Origin: Motacilla alba alba
Taxonomy: Eukaryota > Chordata > Aves > Passeriformes > Motacillidae
Direction of reading: 5' to 3'
DNA length: 64,000 nt
Assembly (NCBI RefSeq): GCF_015832195.1
Contig: NC_052027.1
Coordinates: 17,823,688-17,887,687, forward strand
The notes under the pieces were generated by a model that worked only from the letters and a program-made list of their open reading frames with translations, had not been told where the DNA came from and searched no databases. Made by a program: the position numbers and the translations under genes. How positions within the stretch are numbered: the stretch's first letter is position 1; each line of letters opens with the position of its first letter. Shown in pieces: positions 36,591 through 48,100 of the stretch.

Positions 36591-38024
36591 TTGACAATAA
36601 AAGAAGCTGTCCTGTAGAAACTTTTAGAGTCAAGTAGTGCAGCAATCCATAGGTAGGAGAAGTCCAAGAAGGACAAGGAGGCCCTGGCACGATCCCTTGT
36701 CTGAGTGACATGCAGTGGGACCAGATGTTTAATCAGTGTTCCATGGTGAAGCTTCTCAAGGTTATTTTAAAAAAAGGCTGCTGGTACAGAGGATTTTTTT
36801 AATGTGGTTTGAGGTGGTGATACATGGAATGTCACCAATTCTTGCATTTCCAAAATGCCAGCTGAGCAGCATAAGCAGAGAAGGGAAAGCAGGATATTTC
36901 AATAATAAACACTTAGATTTATTTTAGGATAGTTTGAGGGAGATGGGGAACAAGCAGAGGGAACACCATGATCCAGCAATCCTGAGTGTAAAAAACTTTT
37001 AGCTCAGAAAGATAAATTCCCATTTCCCTAAGAATACAGGGTATCACAATGAGAGGATAAGATATATGATGAATTAAAGCCTAATTAGAAATTAGAAATA
37101 AAGTGGGGGAATTAAATGGCCTATTACTAATGCTGCAAAAGTGCTTTTAGGACGCCCTGGGGATCAAGGCTTTAATGATGATTTGTTAGTGAATTGCTGA
37201 ATTTAAGAAAAAACTTCAAGTTGCACTGGGAATCTCTTCCTGCCACTGCAGAATTTTCCCTGGAACAGTGCATTTTCAAGGTTTTTGTTTTCAGATATTC
37301 AAAACAGACATTTTAATAACTGCTTTTGTAATTTAACTCATTGTTTCTGCTTTTGATCTTGGCCAATTTTTAAACATGCCCTCTGCATTTTGTATTCATG
37401 TAACCCATTTATTTATTAAAGCCTATTTTCCTTGTTTTTTCCTTAATTAAGAGCCTGTTTTTAGACTTGGTGAGCTTGGGGTTAAAAATGTGTAACCATC
37501 TGCTTCCCGTGGCATCCATGCAGTGAAGGGATGTAGTCAGTGCCACACAGCGATGCGAGAAGTAAATTACTGTGAGAAATTGTTTCCTGGGTGCTGCTCC
37601 CACTACAATTTCATTTCATTTTGCTTGTTGCTTTGCCATGGCATCAGCAATCTCATGCTGGGCTTTGGTGGTAATTTGGCTTGAATTTCATTAGGCAGAG
37701 GGAAATGCCCCTGCTCTGATGGAGAGATTCCACCTTGCTGAAATGGTGAAGTCCTGACCCTGCACTGCACAGATGTTTCTGTGACACAGCTGGGCCCAAA
37801 GGTGGCAGCCTGTGGCTTCCTCAGGAGGCTCTTGGAATTGGTTTTTTTTGGAGGAAAACAATGGTAATACAGTGCCAAAATTGTTGGCTACCAGAAATCT
37901 GTTTTCTTCCCCCCAACAAATTTAAAAACAAAGCCAGGGTCTGGATTTCCATGCTCCATGGTTTGCCAGGTTCTGGAAGTGTCTTGAAATGGTGCCTCCA
38001 ACATAAAAACTGTTGGAGTGAGTC
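36591..38024. other. Unique non-coding sequence
   Basis: No gene or recognisable repeat. Open frames are of chance length. Confidence 0.5.
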
Positions 38025-38465
38025 CAGGGAAGGCCAGGATATTGATAAGGGTGTGGAGCACCTCCCCTGAGGAGACAGGCTGGGAGAGCTGGGGCTGTTC
38101 GGCCTGGAGAACAGAAGCTTGTGTGGACACCTCCCAGCACTTTCCAGGGTCTGAAGGAGCTACAGGGAACCGGGGAGGGGCTCTTTGTCAGGAACTGGAG
38201 TGACAGGACAGGGAGTAATGGGTACAAATTGAAAGAGAGGAAGTTTAGGTTGGGTATTAGGATGAAACTCTTCCCTGTGAGCCCCTGGCACAGGGTGCCC
38301 AGAGCAGCTGTGGCTGCCCCTGGATCCCTGGCAGTGCCCAAGGCCAGGTTTGATGAGGCTTGGAGCAACCTGGGACAGTGGAAGGGGTCCCTGCCATGGC
38401 AAGGGCGGCACTGGATGGCTTTAAAATCCCTTCCAACCCAAACCATTCCATTATTCCCATCAGCA
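38025..38465 (+). mobile_element. CR1 LINE fragment, 3' end, about 440 bp
   Basis: A plus-strand CR1 with its usual order: 'gtccagggaaggccaggat', 'gtggagcacctcccctgagg', 'gagctggggctgttcggcct', 'gtttaggttgggtattagg', 'ctggcacagggtgcccagag', 'ggatccctggcagtgccca', 'cttggagcaacctgggacag', and the terminal 'caaaccattccattattcc'. It is one of the longer and better-preserved copies here. Both strands carry open frames of 80-170 codons inside it that are artefacts of the repeat. Confidence 0.95.
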
Positions 38466-40110
38466 AGAGGAGCTCTGAGCGTGGTTGTTTCCTCCTGATT
38501 CTCCGTTTGTTGTCAGAGCTCCATGCTCAGGTGTTCGTAGGGTGAACTCCATAGGGTGGTGATGCAATCTCCCCACGGAATAAATCAGGCATGGCTCTCT
38601 TGTGAGGCACTGACATTGGAGTATTATAGAATTTGGAGAAGAAAATGGCTTATCTGCAGGAAGAAAATAGCATTTTGTACTGGTTTTACTCAAGTCAGCA
38701 AATTTCACCTCAAAATGGCACATTGACCCTGTTGCATTTGCTTTGTTGGGCTGTTTGAAGAACCAAATGAAAACCTAGGTAGCAAAAACGTGGAGAGAGA
38801 ATAAGGAAGGTAAAAGAAGAGAAAAAATTCTAAAAAATAACTGTCTTTGGACTTAATTTGGTCTATTTCTAAAATATAAAATTTTGCAGAATGATCTCAC
38901 TTTTTTTTTGTTTAATTTTCCACCCCAACTTTGGCTGCAAATTTTTGTCAGATTTGACACAAATCACAGGACAGTTTAAAGCACAATAATTATTTTCAGA
39001 TGAGTTAAATTTTTGGAAAGATATTTCCAATTTTTATGTTTCGTGGCTGATTTTAAAACTTTGTGTTAAAAGTGAAGTTTAAAATACATGCAAAAATATT
39101 AAGTGTCCTTTTTCTTTCTAAAGTAATCCAAGGTAAAATTAATGGAAGGTATTCACTTTACACTTAGGTGTGGAAGAGAATGGGAACAGTTTTATTTTTT
39201 TTCTATAAGTAGTAACTTCATGGGACTTTAATGTCATATTTCTTGATAATACATAAGTGCTTTTACTCCTACATGTACTTTCACACAATGTAAATTTAGT
39301 GAGTCACAGTCAAAGTACAAAGGCACTGGGAGTTTGAAAGATTATTTTGCTTTATGCAGCAGAAACCATTATTTGGTATCAAGCCTCCAAACTTTTAAAT
39401 CATCAAAGTTACAAAAGTCTTGCAGTAATTATAGTAAATACTGTGAATAAGCTACTCAGTTGATACCTAAATTTAGTTTATGCAGAGAATTAATAGACAT
39501 TTTTGTTTTACATTTGTAGAATAATTTTAATTAGAAGCAATTAAGTAAAATTACATCACTCCAAAGCAAATTGCTGCTTTCCAAATTTCTTTAAATCTCC
39601 TTATATTCCATTAGTATGTGAAAGCTTACAGTAATTAAAGTGTGACTTGTTTATAGTCTATAAGAAGAGCTAGAGAGGAGTTCAGGGAACCTTTCCACGG
39701 GGAAGAGTTTTACCAGATTGCAGAGTGCTCTGTTTCCTCTTATTTGGAGCATTTTTGTTCCAAAGCATTTGGTACTGCCACTCTTGGAGCCAGGAGACAG
39801 AATTAAATGGACAACTGATGAAGCTCTTCTTCTAAATCCCTAATTATGCTTCTGGTGGTGGCATTGTCTCGGTGTTTTATGTGCCTGATATTTCAGCTGG
39901 AGCAAATATCTGAACCCAAAAAAGGCTCCTCGAAATGTCTGCCCAGGAAAGGTTCCTGCTGAAATTTTTACAGCGTGCTTACAGCACTGCCTAGCTTATG
40001 TCCCACAGTAAATTCCTCCCTTTTCCATTACCATTTTAGCAGCTTGCTTCTGCCATAAATACTTGTAGGAACAGCCCAGGGACAAAGCAGTCCCTCTAAA
40101 TCCTCTTCCT
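38466..40110. other. Unique non-coding sequence
   Basis: Very AT-rich DNA (notably 38780-39660) without a gene or recognisable repeat. Confidence 0.5.
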
Positions 40111-40118
40111 GTGCCTTG

Positions 40119-40202
40119 TGACTCAGCCTCAGATCCTTAACGGGACGTCAGGATTCTGTCGGACGTCAGGAGCAGCGTCCGTGCGCACGAGCAATGAGCG
40201 TG
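40119..40202 (+). promoter_or_regulatory. CpG-dense cluster with AP-1 and CRE-type motifs
   Basis: Nine CpG dinucleotides fall within 40141-40200, in a window where CpG is otherwise rare. A consensus AP-1 word TGACTCA lies at 40119-40125. The decamer GGACGTCAGG occurs at 40143-40152 and again at 40161-40170; each contains GACGTCA, a near-match to the ATF/CREB site. Retained CpG suggests an unmethylated or selected element such as an enhancer or small promoter. That role is inferred; no TATA box or exon structure supports a start site. Confidence 0.4.
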
Positions 40203-41290
40203 AAACAGGAGGTGGGATTCTTGGAATCCACTTTTATGGCCTGAACCATTGGAAAGAAGTGAATTGGTTCTCCAAAAGCTGTGGAGAGGAGGAGGCAGCT
40301 CCTGCTGCCAGCAGTAATTACAGCTCAACCAGGTCCTTGCCAGTCACCCAGGGAAGGGAGCTGGCCCAAATGTGTTGGCCACCACTCTCAGGAGTAGAAG
40401 AAAATGTTGTTTTGGCACCTCTTGAACTGCATTTCCCTCTCCCTGAGGGGGGATTGGCAAACGAGCTCGTACATAGCAGGCCTGAGATGAGCAACAGCAT
40501 TTAGTGCATGCTTCAACTTCTTTTTTTAGATAAGTTTTCAAGATTTTAGAGACAAAAATTAGGTTTTCACACAAGGAAGTTTGGTGTTCTAATGGAATTA
40601 TCACCACCATCCTGTCTTCTCCATCCTGAGGCAACAGACAGAATCAAATATGTGCTCTTTTCAAAATACTCTGCAGATGCCTGCATGGACCAGTAGTGGT
40701 GTTAAGATCCAAGTGCTGGGAGATCCAGCATGGAAAATGAATATTGCAAGTGAGATTGCAAATATCGTTAAGTTGGCTTTAAAATTATATTTTCAAAATC
40801 ATTATTATGGTTTTCTTGTTATATTTTTATATGTGGTTCAATATTTTTTCTTTTCTTCTTTGTGATTCTTGAATATCCAAAGCCAAGAAAGAAAAGGAGA
40901 AACAAAAGTGAGAAGAAAAAAAAATTAGGAAGAAACAAGTTGGCAGCTTTTTTATTGTATAGAAAAAGGAACTTTGAGATATATTTTGAGAGAATTTAGA
41001 TTTTTTTTTTTTCATGTCTCCTTTTGCATTCCTACAGTGGGTCATGGTACCCTTCTTGGAGCTGATCTGTGTGATATTTTTAAAATTAGTGGCAGTAAAT
41101 TGTCAGCTGTCAAGTTGTCTTTAGCCTGTGACAGCTTTGGAAGTGTGGTCCTGAGGCCACCTTACTTTTCAGACAGGATGACCCTGGGAGGAGAGTGTGT
41201 AAAATAATAGTAAATCAACACACACCTGGGCTTCCTTTTGCTTCTATGTCTTCCTGAATTTTCCTTGGATACGCTATTCCAGACCTAACT
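40203..41290. other. Non-coding sequence beside the CpG cluster
   Basis: A plus-strand frame stays open from the CpG cluster to about 40504, but it has no recognisable domain and no ATG at its beginning. A poly(T) run lies at about 41000-41012. An exon-like acceptor (CTCTGCAG before 40677) lacks a convincing partner donor. No gene is called. Confidence 0.45.
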
Positions 41291-41291
41291 C

Positions 41292-41340
41292 ATATATATA
41301 TATATTCTTTTATATATATTTTTATATATATATATATATG
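41292..41340. repeat. (TA)n microsatellite
   Basis: TA dinucleotide runs interrupted by short T stretches. It is self-complementary and likely length-polymorphic. Confidence 0.92.
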
Positions 41341-44300
41341 CTTATCCCCACTTGTTTTGCCATGTAATATGCTGCAACCAACACAAAGGAATTTTCAATT
41401 ATGAAAGTTGATGATGTCTTCTGGTATGATCATCATGTCTCTATTTAAAGAGAATTTTCTGACTAGCTGAAAACATGGCATTTAGTTCTTGCTATGTTCA
41501 GGCTGTGAAAGGTCCAACAGCTATTTTATTATAGTTTAATTTTGAGGCTGGTAATTAGAATAAGTCAAATCCAGGTATGATAGCTGTTAGTTAATCTATC
41601 AAAGTATCTTTAAGGCAGTAGGCAGTCATACATGGAAGTGCTATGGACAATGCAGGTATTTATCCAGTGTAGAAATGGGTAAAAAAAGGCTGTTTATGCA
41701 TCATGTCCTAAAGAACATCCATTTTCCATGACAAGCTTGGACTTAAGAAGATCCAAATGGGGATGATGTTGCTACAGGAATAGCAGTGTGGAAGGTTCCT
41801 CTTTAGTCTGTGCTGGCCAGGGGAAATGGGCACCCACCTTCCTGACAGAAAGGCAAATTTCCCAGTCCAGGAGCAGCAGCCAAATCTGCTGGATATTTTT
41901 ATGGTTTGTCCTACAAGCCCCATAACTGGACATACAAGTCCAGTGGTGGAGAAAGCCTTTTTATCGTATAGCAATATTGAATATTCTCATTTATTTAAGG
42001 GAACAGAGGTGTTAGGAATTTGCATGTGCCTCTGGTGATGCAGGGTCACTACATTACAGACAAAAATGCTTTACACCAGAACTCTAACCAGCACTTCCCT
42101 ATATCCTGCTTTTTCTCCCTCTTGGGAATGGCTTGTGCCAAGCTGCAGAAGAGCAGCAGTTCCATATATCTGCCCTCTCTATCAAGTACATGAAAAAGGA
42201 GGTTTATTATTGGGCCTGTAAATTTAAAAATCTTTCTAATGTGATTGTGGATGTCCTTTGTGTCATGTATTTCATGTACCTGAGTGCTCTTTAATATTGT
42301 AGTGAAATCTGTTATATTTCAGACTGTTAGAGAACTGAATGCTTATTTTAGTCACTTGACAGCAGTATTTTTTTCACCTGCTAGCAGCTAAAAAGTCTAT
42401 TGCTCAGGATTTATTATCTGAATATTGTTTGTCTGTTTTTTAGTAATAGAACATTTTCCATGGAAACTTAGACTTTCTTTCATAGCTTAAGGATTAGAAC
42501 CAAAAAATATTATTTCAAATTGATGACTTTCATTCTTATTACCTTTCTTCTTGTCAGGTAAATGTGTTCTGTATGAAATACAAGTAAAATTGAAAATGCC
42601 CAGATATGTTTTATTCCATATTACTTTCTGTTGCATTTGGTGCATGTTACATAAGAGGACATTAGGCAGACTGTCTATATTCACTTTCAAAGTGTGAAGA
42701 AAATGATGGTTAAACATCTCTGCAAATGAAAATTTCAGCAGCTTTTATATACTGGAATTTAATGCCAACCTAATTACCTCTGTTTTGCTAACATATAAAC
42801 TAAGCACTGGAACATAAGGTATGGCAGACTAGCTAACAAGAGGGTTTTTTTTTTGTTTTCAATATTTAAATCTTATTTTCATAGTTTTGATAAAATTTCC
42901 TCGAGCTTTATGTGAAATCATCTTAGGTTGGTGGTGCTGGTAACTCAAGTTAACATTATCTTCCAACTCCCACCTTAACAGAGTTCAATTTTCATTTAAT
43001 CAGAAATGAAACAACATCTGCATATCAAGCATCCTTTTTTGGTCAAATGAAATCACTTCAGGCTTTTCTCACTTTTTTATTTTTTAATAAGAAAGAATTT
43101 AATCATTTTGACAAGAAATGATTTTGTAAACCTAATCATGATGCTGCTGAAGCTTGACCCCCAGTGTCTGTCACAGTCCTGCCACCCAGACATCACTGAG
43201 TTGTCATGAGCTGAGGGTTGCTTTGAGAGAGGAAAAATGTGTGTGCTGCCCATTCCTGTGTTTATTGAGTGAGAATGGAACACCCTCAATTTTCAGGCTT
43301 GTTTTGAATGCCCAGCAGTAAGTGAACTTCAAATGGAGTAAAAAGGGAAGCCTCAGGTTTTTGGTCAGCTTTCATGCAGAAGGTTGGAGTGTGGAGGTGT
43401 CAGTGAGCAGAGCCTGGAGGTGCCAGCTCTGCTGTGCCCTGGCACCTGCCCGTGTGCCCGCCCTGGGTGCCCAAGGGAGCAGAGCCAGGAGCTCTGCTGC
43501 TTGCAGGGGTTTCTCTGATAACTGAGCAGATGGGTTCCCCGTTAAAAATCACTTTTGTCAACAGCTCATTGTGCACCAGGGGAACTCGGCTGGGTCTGGA
43601 AACATTTCTGGGGAAGTTGCAGCCACACAAAATGATTGTAATCAAAGGCCGTGATAGTGGCAGTCAGAAATCAGAGACTGTCAGGGGAATCAAAGGAAAT
43701 CTGGGATGAGAGGCCTGTCTTTACTATGAGGATGCTCATCCTGAGTCTCATTCAGCATTTTCTTGATGACCTGTCCAGAATTCTTTCACTGTTTTCATCA
43801 CTCTGCCACCTGTAGTAGTTTCTGAACAAGGGTCCTCTGAACTAAAGGCTCCCTAACCTATTTCATAGTCAAGGTTACCCTTGAAAGTTCTCCTTGTATT
43901 ACTTTCTCTTAGATTTCAGCCAGGAAAGGAATGTTCAAGAAAAATTCATTTCAGAATGATGGAGGGCAAATCTGTAAATAACCACAGACTTTATAAATCA
44001 AGGCATGTATCAGGCTAGTCAGAAAGATTTAGGGAAATGAGAGAAACTGGTTTAAATTTTCTTTATGATGACACTACAGAACAGTCTATAAGAATGGTAC
44101 AAAATTGAACTCCAACAAATTAGAAGCTCACAAAACCACATTGTGGACTTGTCTGCATTATTTTATATCTGTAATTATCGGTAACCTAATCTGTTGCACT
44201 GCTTGTAGATAAATAGCTCTCTTTTATTTGTTCAGTCAGTGCTTGTCTCAATTGATGGTCTAATGAAATTCCAAGATAAAATGGTGCTTGGTGCCCATGG

Positions 44301-44345
44301 CAGGGAACTTGCTGTGGGGCAGTTTCTTCTATGGTGATACTAGGG
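41341..44345. other. Unique non-coding sequence
   Basis: AT-rich DNA with no gene or recognisable repeat. A moderately GC-rich patch at about 43400-43510 contains several CpGs. Open frames are of chance length. Confidence 0.5.
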
Positions 44346-44349
44346 ACCC

Positions 44350-44402
44350 AAAGAAAAAAAAAAAAAAAAGAAAAAAAAAAAAGAAGAAAAAAAAAAAAAA
44401 GA
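44350..44402 (+). repeat. Poly(A)/(A)nG tract
   Basis: A run of A interrupted by single G residues, about 53 bp. It gives artefactual poly-lysine and poly-phenylalanine frames. It may be a slippage-expanded poly(A), but no adjacent retrocopy or target-site duplication could be seen. Confidence 0.9.
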
Positions 44403-44984
44403 AGTATCCTCCTATAAGCACTTGGCATTTAAAGAGGCAGCTCAACTTCCATTTTCCATATTTATCCAAATCCATGTAGATTTCTCAGGTCTACAGAGGC
44501 TGCAGTTATCTTCCCAAAAGGGAGAAGATGCACTTAATCAGTTGATGATATTCTGATGTCTCTAATAAACCATTCTGGTTCACTTCTGGTTTTGTGTGTA
44601 ACTGGGTGTGTGTGGCTCTATATTTGTATTCTGTTTTTCTATTAAGGGATCTGTTCAGAAATAACAGAGGCATTGATACTTTCACCAAACCTTTATCTTC
44701 CATTATTTCAGGGTTTATATGTGTGTATAGACCTCCTGTGAATTTCAGCCTTCTTAAGCTTGATTATTATCTTCACACTCCTGTGTAAGAATCACTCATG
44801 CAATTCCATGCTTGCCCTGTCAAAGGCAAACCTCCTTGGAAACGTTCTCACCCTGATTCTGGTGACCTCTTTTCTCTTAGGGAAGACAGAAATGGAAGCT
44901 TTTCCCTTGAAGAACTATACACACAATAATTTTTTTAATCCCTGCATTCTCTCAGCTGGCTCTGTAAATTGGAACTAAAGAGAA
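44403..44984. other. Unique non-coding sequence
   Basis: AT-rich DNA with no recognisable gene or repeat. Confidence 0.5.
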
Positions 44985-45180
44985 ATCACAGAATGGTTTG
45001 GGTTGGAAGGACCTTAAAGGTCATTCCACATCCCACCATGGCAGGGACACCTTCCACTGCCCCAGGTTGCTTCAAGTCCCCATGTCCAGCCTGGCCTTGG
45101 ACACTTCCAGGGATCCAGAGGCAGCCACAGCTGCTCTGGGCACCCTGTGCCGGGGCCTGCCCACCCTCACAGGAGAGAAA
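44985..45180 (-). mobile_element. CR1 LINE fragment, 3' end, about 195 bp
   Basis: The plus strand shows the complement of a CR1 3' end: 'atcacagaatggtttgggtt' (the terminal repeat plus 'aacccaaaccattctgtgat' on the minus strand), then 'ggaaggaccttaaaggtcat' and 'ccatggcagggacaccttcc', ending in the 'caccctgtgccggggcctgc' block. The 3' end is almost perfect, which suggests that this is one of the younger copies. Confidence 0.95.
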
Positions 45181-48100
45181 TCTAAAAAAATCTAAAATCA
45201 GTATTGTGCAAATGCTGTTCCTTCTGCCCTGAGGTGCTGAGGGTTTGGGCAAGACTCGTGTTCCTCGATGAATGTTAGCACTGGAGCAAACCAGCCCTTT
45301 CCTACTCAATCTAGTTGGTAAATCAGTGACAGGAAAATGACAGAATCACTCCCAAATTCCTTGGTTTAGGTTCCAATCTGAATTTAAAGTTGTGTGTAGA
45401 TGAAGTGGTGTTAACGCTCCTGGTGCCACGGTCCCCAAAAAGTGTGTGCATTTTTATGTAACCACACAAAAGGGCACACATGCATGCACAAACACGTGCA
45501 AATGTAAGTGGAGTGTGTGCTGGCATCTAGAAAATGATGACAAATGATGCTAAAAACTGTTAGCACTTTGTCCTTTCCAGCACTAGGTAAGCTTGCTGAA
45601 TTAGTATAGGGTCTTTCCCCCTTGAGTATTAAAGTATCACAATCTAAAGGGGTTTAGTTCAGCTTAATTTGTTGTGGAGATGGTGTTTGAGATTTTTTTT
45701 CCTCCTAATACCACTACTGAGAAATGTTCTCACAATTCCATAGTGGTGGAAAGGAAGAAAACGTTAAGTGACTTAAGATCAGTGACATTTTTACTGTATC
45801 ATCACAATTTCAGGAAATCTGTAGGTCTCAATGGCAAATTATAAACTCCAATCTGCATCAGAGAGTCTATTTTAGTGTACATCCCAGCATTTCACTGCAC
45901 AATATTTCAATGTGTATCCCAGGATTTGCCCTGCTGCTGGATCATTACAGAGTGTTTTGCCATCTCTGAGGTAAGGAAATCCTGACTGCTTGGTGAAGAA
46001 AGTAAGCCAGATAGGAATTCAGGATTAGAGATGAGCTGAAATGGTCTGAGTTTTACAGAAAAAATGTATTTCCAATTTATAGAGTATGAGGAAACCTTTT
46101 TGATCATAGAACTCTTTATGTTGGACTTCTGAAGGAGGTTTCTTTTCTCCTACTGCTCACATGTGAGCACTGATGGGTGATTAGGAAGAGGAGCAAGGAG
46201 AGCAGAGGAGGCTGGAGGAACTGGGCTTGGCATTCAGAACATGGACAGCACCAGGAAAAGTCTGTGATCCTTTGTCTTCAACACTTCCCCCTTCCCTGGT
46301 TTCTAAAGAGAAGGACAGTTGCTGATTTTTTTTTTTTTTTTTTAAAGACTCTCCTGCTGAGATAATTTTTTCCCTCCCCTTGGTGCTAGGCATAAACTAT
46401 GCCTCTTTCTATCTTCAGCTTCCCATCTGTTAGCAGAAAGTGATGAGTCTGAGGAAAACTGCTCTGGAAAGTAGGGTAGCTTCCCCCACGAGGAGGTGCT
46501 GGGAAGGCTTGACAAGTTCGTTGTGACCATTTGCCTTCTTTGTCCTCATTGCTAATAACCAGCAAATGGCTCGGTTTTAACTCCTGCAAAGTGTTTGCCT
46601 TTTAATTCCCTTTTTCTGGGCTTAAAATAAATCGACTTCGTTGGGTTTTTTGTTGCATATGTATGATTTCTTGCTGAGTTTCCAAAGAGGAAAGAGTCTC
46701 ATGAAGAGAAGTGTTGAGAAGGTGATTCATTCCCAAAACCCAGATTCCTTCTCCTGACTCGGTGCTTCTGAGTGGGGGTAGGAGAGGGGAAAATGCAAAC
46801 CTGAGGAGCTGAAGTGACTGAGGAGGAGCTGCAAGGATTTGGCAGTAGCTCCCCTCGGAAACACTCAGACCAAATCTCTTGGTGTGTCTCTGCATTCATC
46901 TCTCTTTTTCTCCCCCCTCCAATAATTCTCGAGTCCTTGAGCCAGCGTGAATCTATTTGGCAGGCAGGTAGAGACAGAAAACAGGGAGCTGCTGCCAGCA
47001 GGGAAAGCAGATGACCAGGCTGAGGGGAAAGAAAGCCCTAAGAAAAAGGCTGATGGATCCCTGCTGAATACCAAAGAGCTGCTGGGGAATAAGATCTCCC
47101 GAGACGTCCCTAATTTGGGAAGAAAGCTCCATTTTAATCTTGCATACAATTAGACAGCAGAGAAGCAAGCGAGGCTTCATTAACTCAGCCAGTCACACAG
47201 GGGGTTTCTTCATTTCTTCCCCTCTCTGTTGTGCAACCATTCTCCATTCATGGTCCCTTCTCAGTGGCTTCTCATTACTGGCATTCCTGTCTGGCTGAAC
47301 TTTTAACTTAGCTTGACTTAATTTATTTAGACTCTTGCTGTTGTGGCAGCAGAGTGCAGAGCTGTGTGTCCTCAGGAGCAAGAGCCACGGAAGGTCTGGA
47401 GCTTCCCTAATAATCTGAAAATCTTGACAATATTGGAAATCAGAATTTTACTTGGTTTTGCATTGAATGCTTGGACTTTGTCTTGTATTCTCCTATATCT
47501 TTTTCTTATTGCAGATTTTCTGTTGTCTTATCCATGGGCTCTAGAGTACACATTGCCCTTTAATTGCAAAAGCTTGTTTTTTGTACAAATTTGGATTACT
47601 TTAATAATCCTAATAATTCTTTAGTCTCTCAGGGAGCAACTTTTTTTTCTTCTGTAGTTCCCACTTCATGTTTTCTGATACTAATGAAAAAAATGAAGCC
47701 TTGTTATTTTTTATTATTTAGCACAGTTATCTTATAATTCTTTTGACGAACCCAATTTGATTTTGTTTTTGTATTTAAAATTGTTTAACCCCAAGACATG
47801 GCTTAATTAAAAAAACCCAAACAACCAAACCCTCAGGCTTTTATGTATGGATTAATTATTTTTAATTAACTAAAGAAACAGAAAGCCATGTTTTTGTACT
47901 CACATTTCTGACACACTGGCAGCAGCCATGAATTACCCGTGTTTGGTGTGCGCTTTCCTTGTCCTTGTATTTAGACCATTGTTTTCCCAATGATGGGATG
48001 GCATTGCCTGCATTTCTCTTCTATCCATTAAACAAACACCCAATTTCTTACTTATTGGTATCTTTTGACATCCAAAAATTTTCCTAATTGCATCATGTCA

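Noticed and set aside
36314..36676. Lysine-rich minus-strand open frame
   Set aside because: It is a translation of the poly(T)/TTTTG tract and its flanks.
40118..40504. 128-codon plus-strand frame over the CpG cluster
   Set aside because: It begins at a GTG codon, has no early ATG in good context and no recognisable domain. The CpG density explains the lack of stop codons.
40677..40750. Exon-like acceptor CTCTGCAG followed by ATG and a GTGAGA donor
   Set aside because: The polypyrimidine tract is weak and the donor is poor, so I did not call an exon.
44186..44479. Poly-Phe and poly-Lys frames on opposite strands
   Set aside because: They are translations of an interrupted poly(A) tract.
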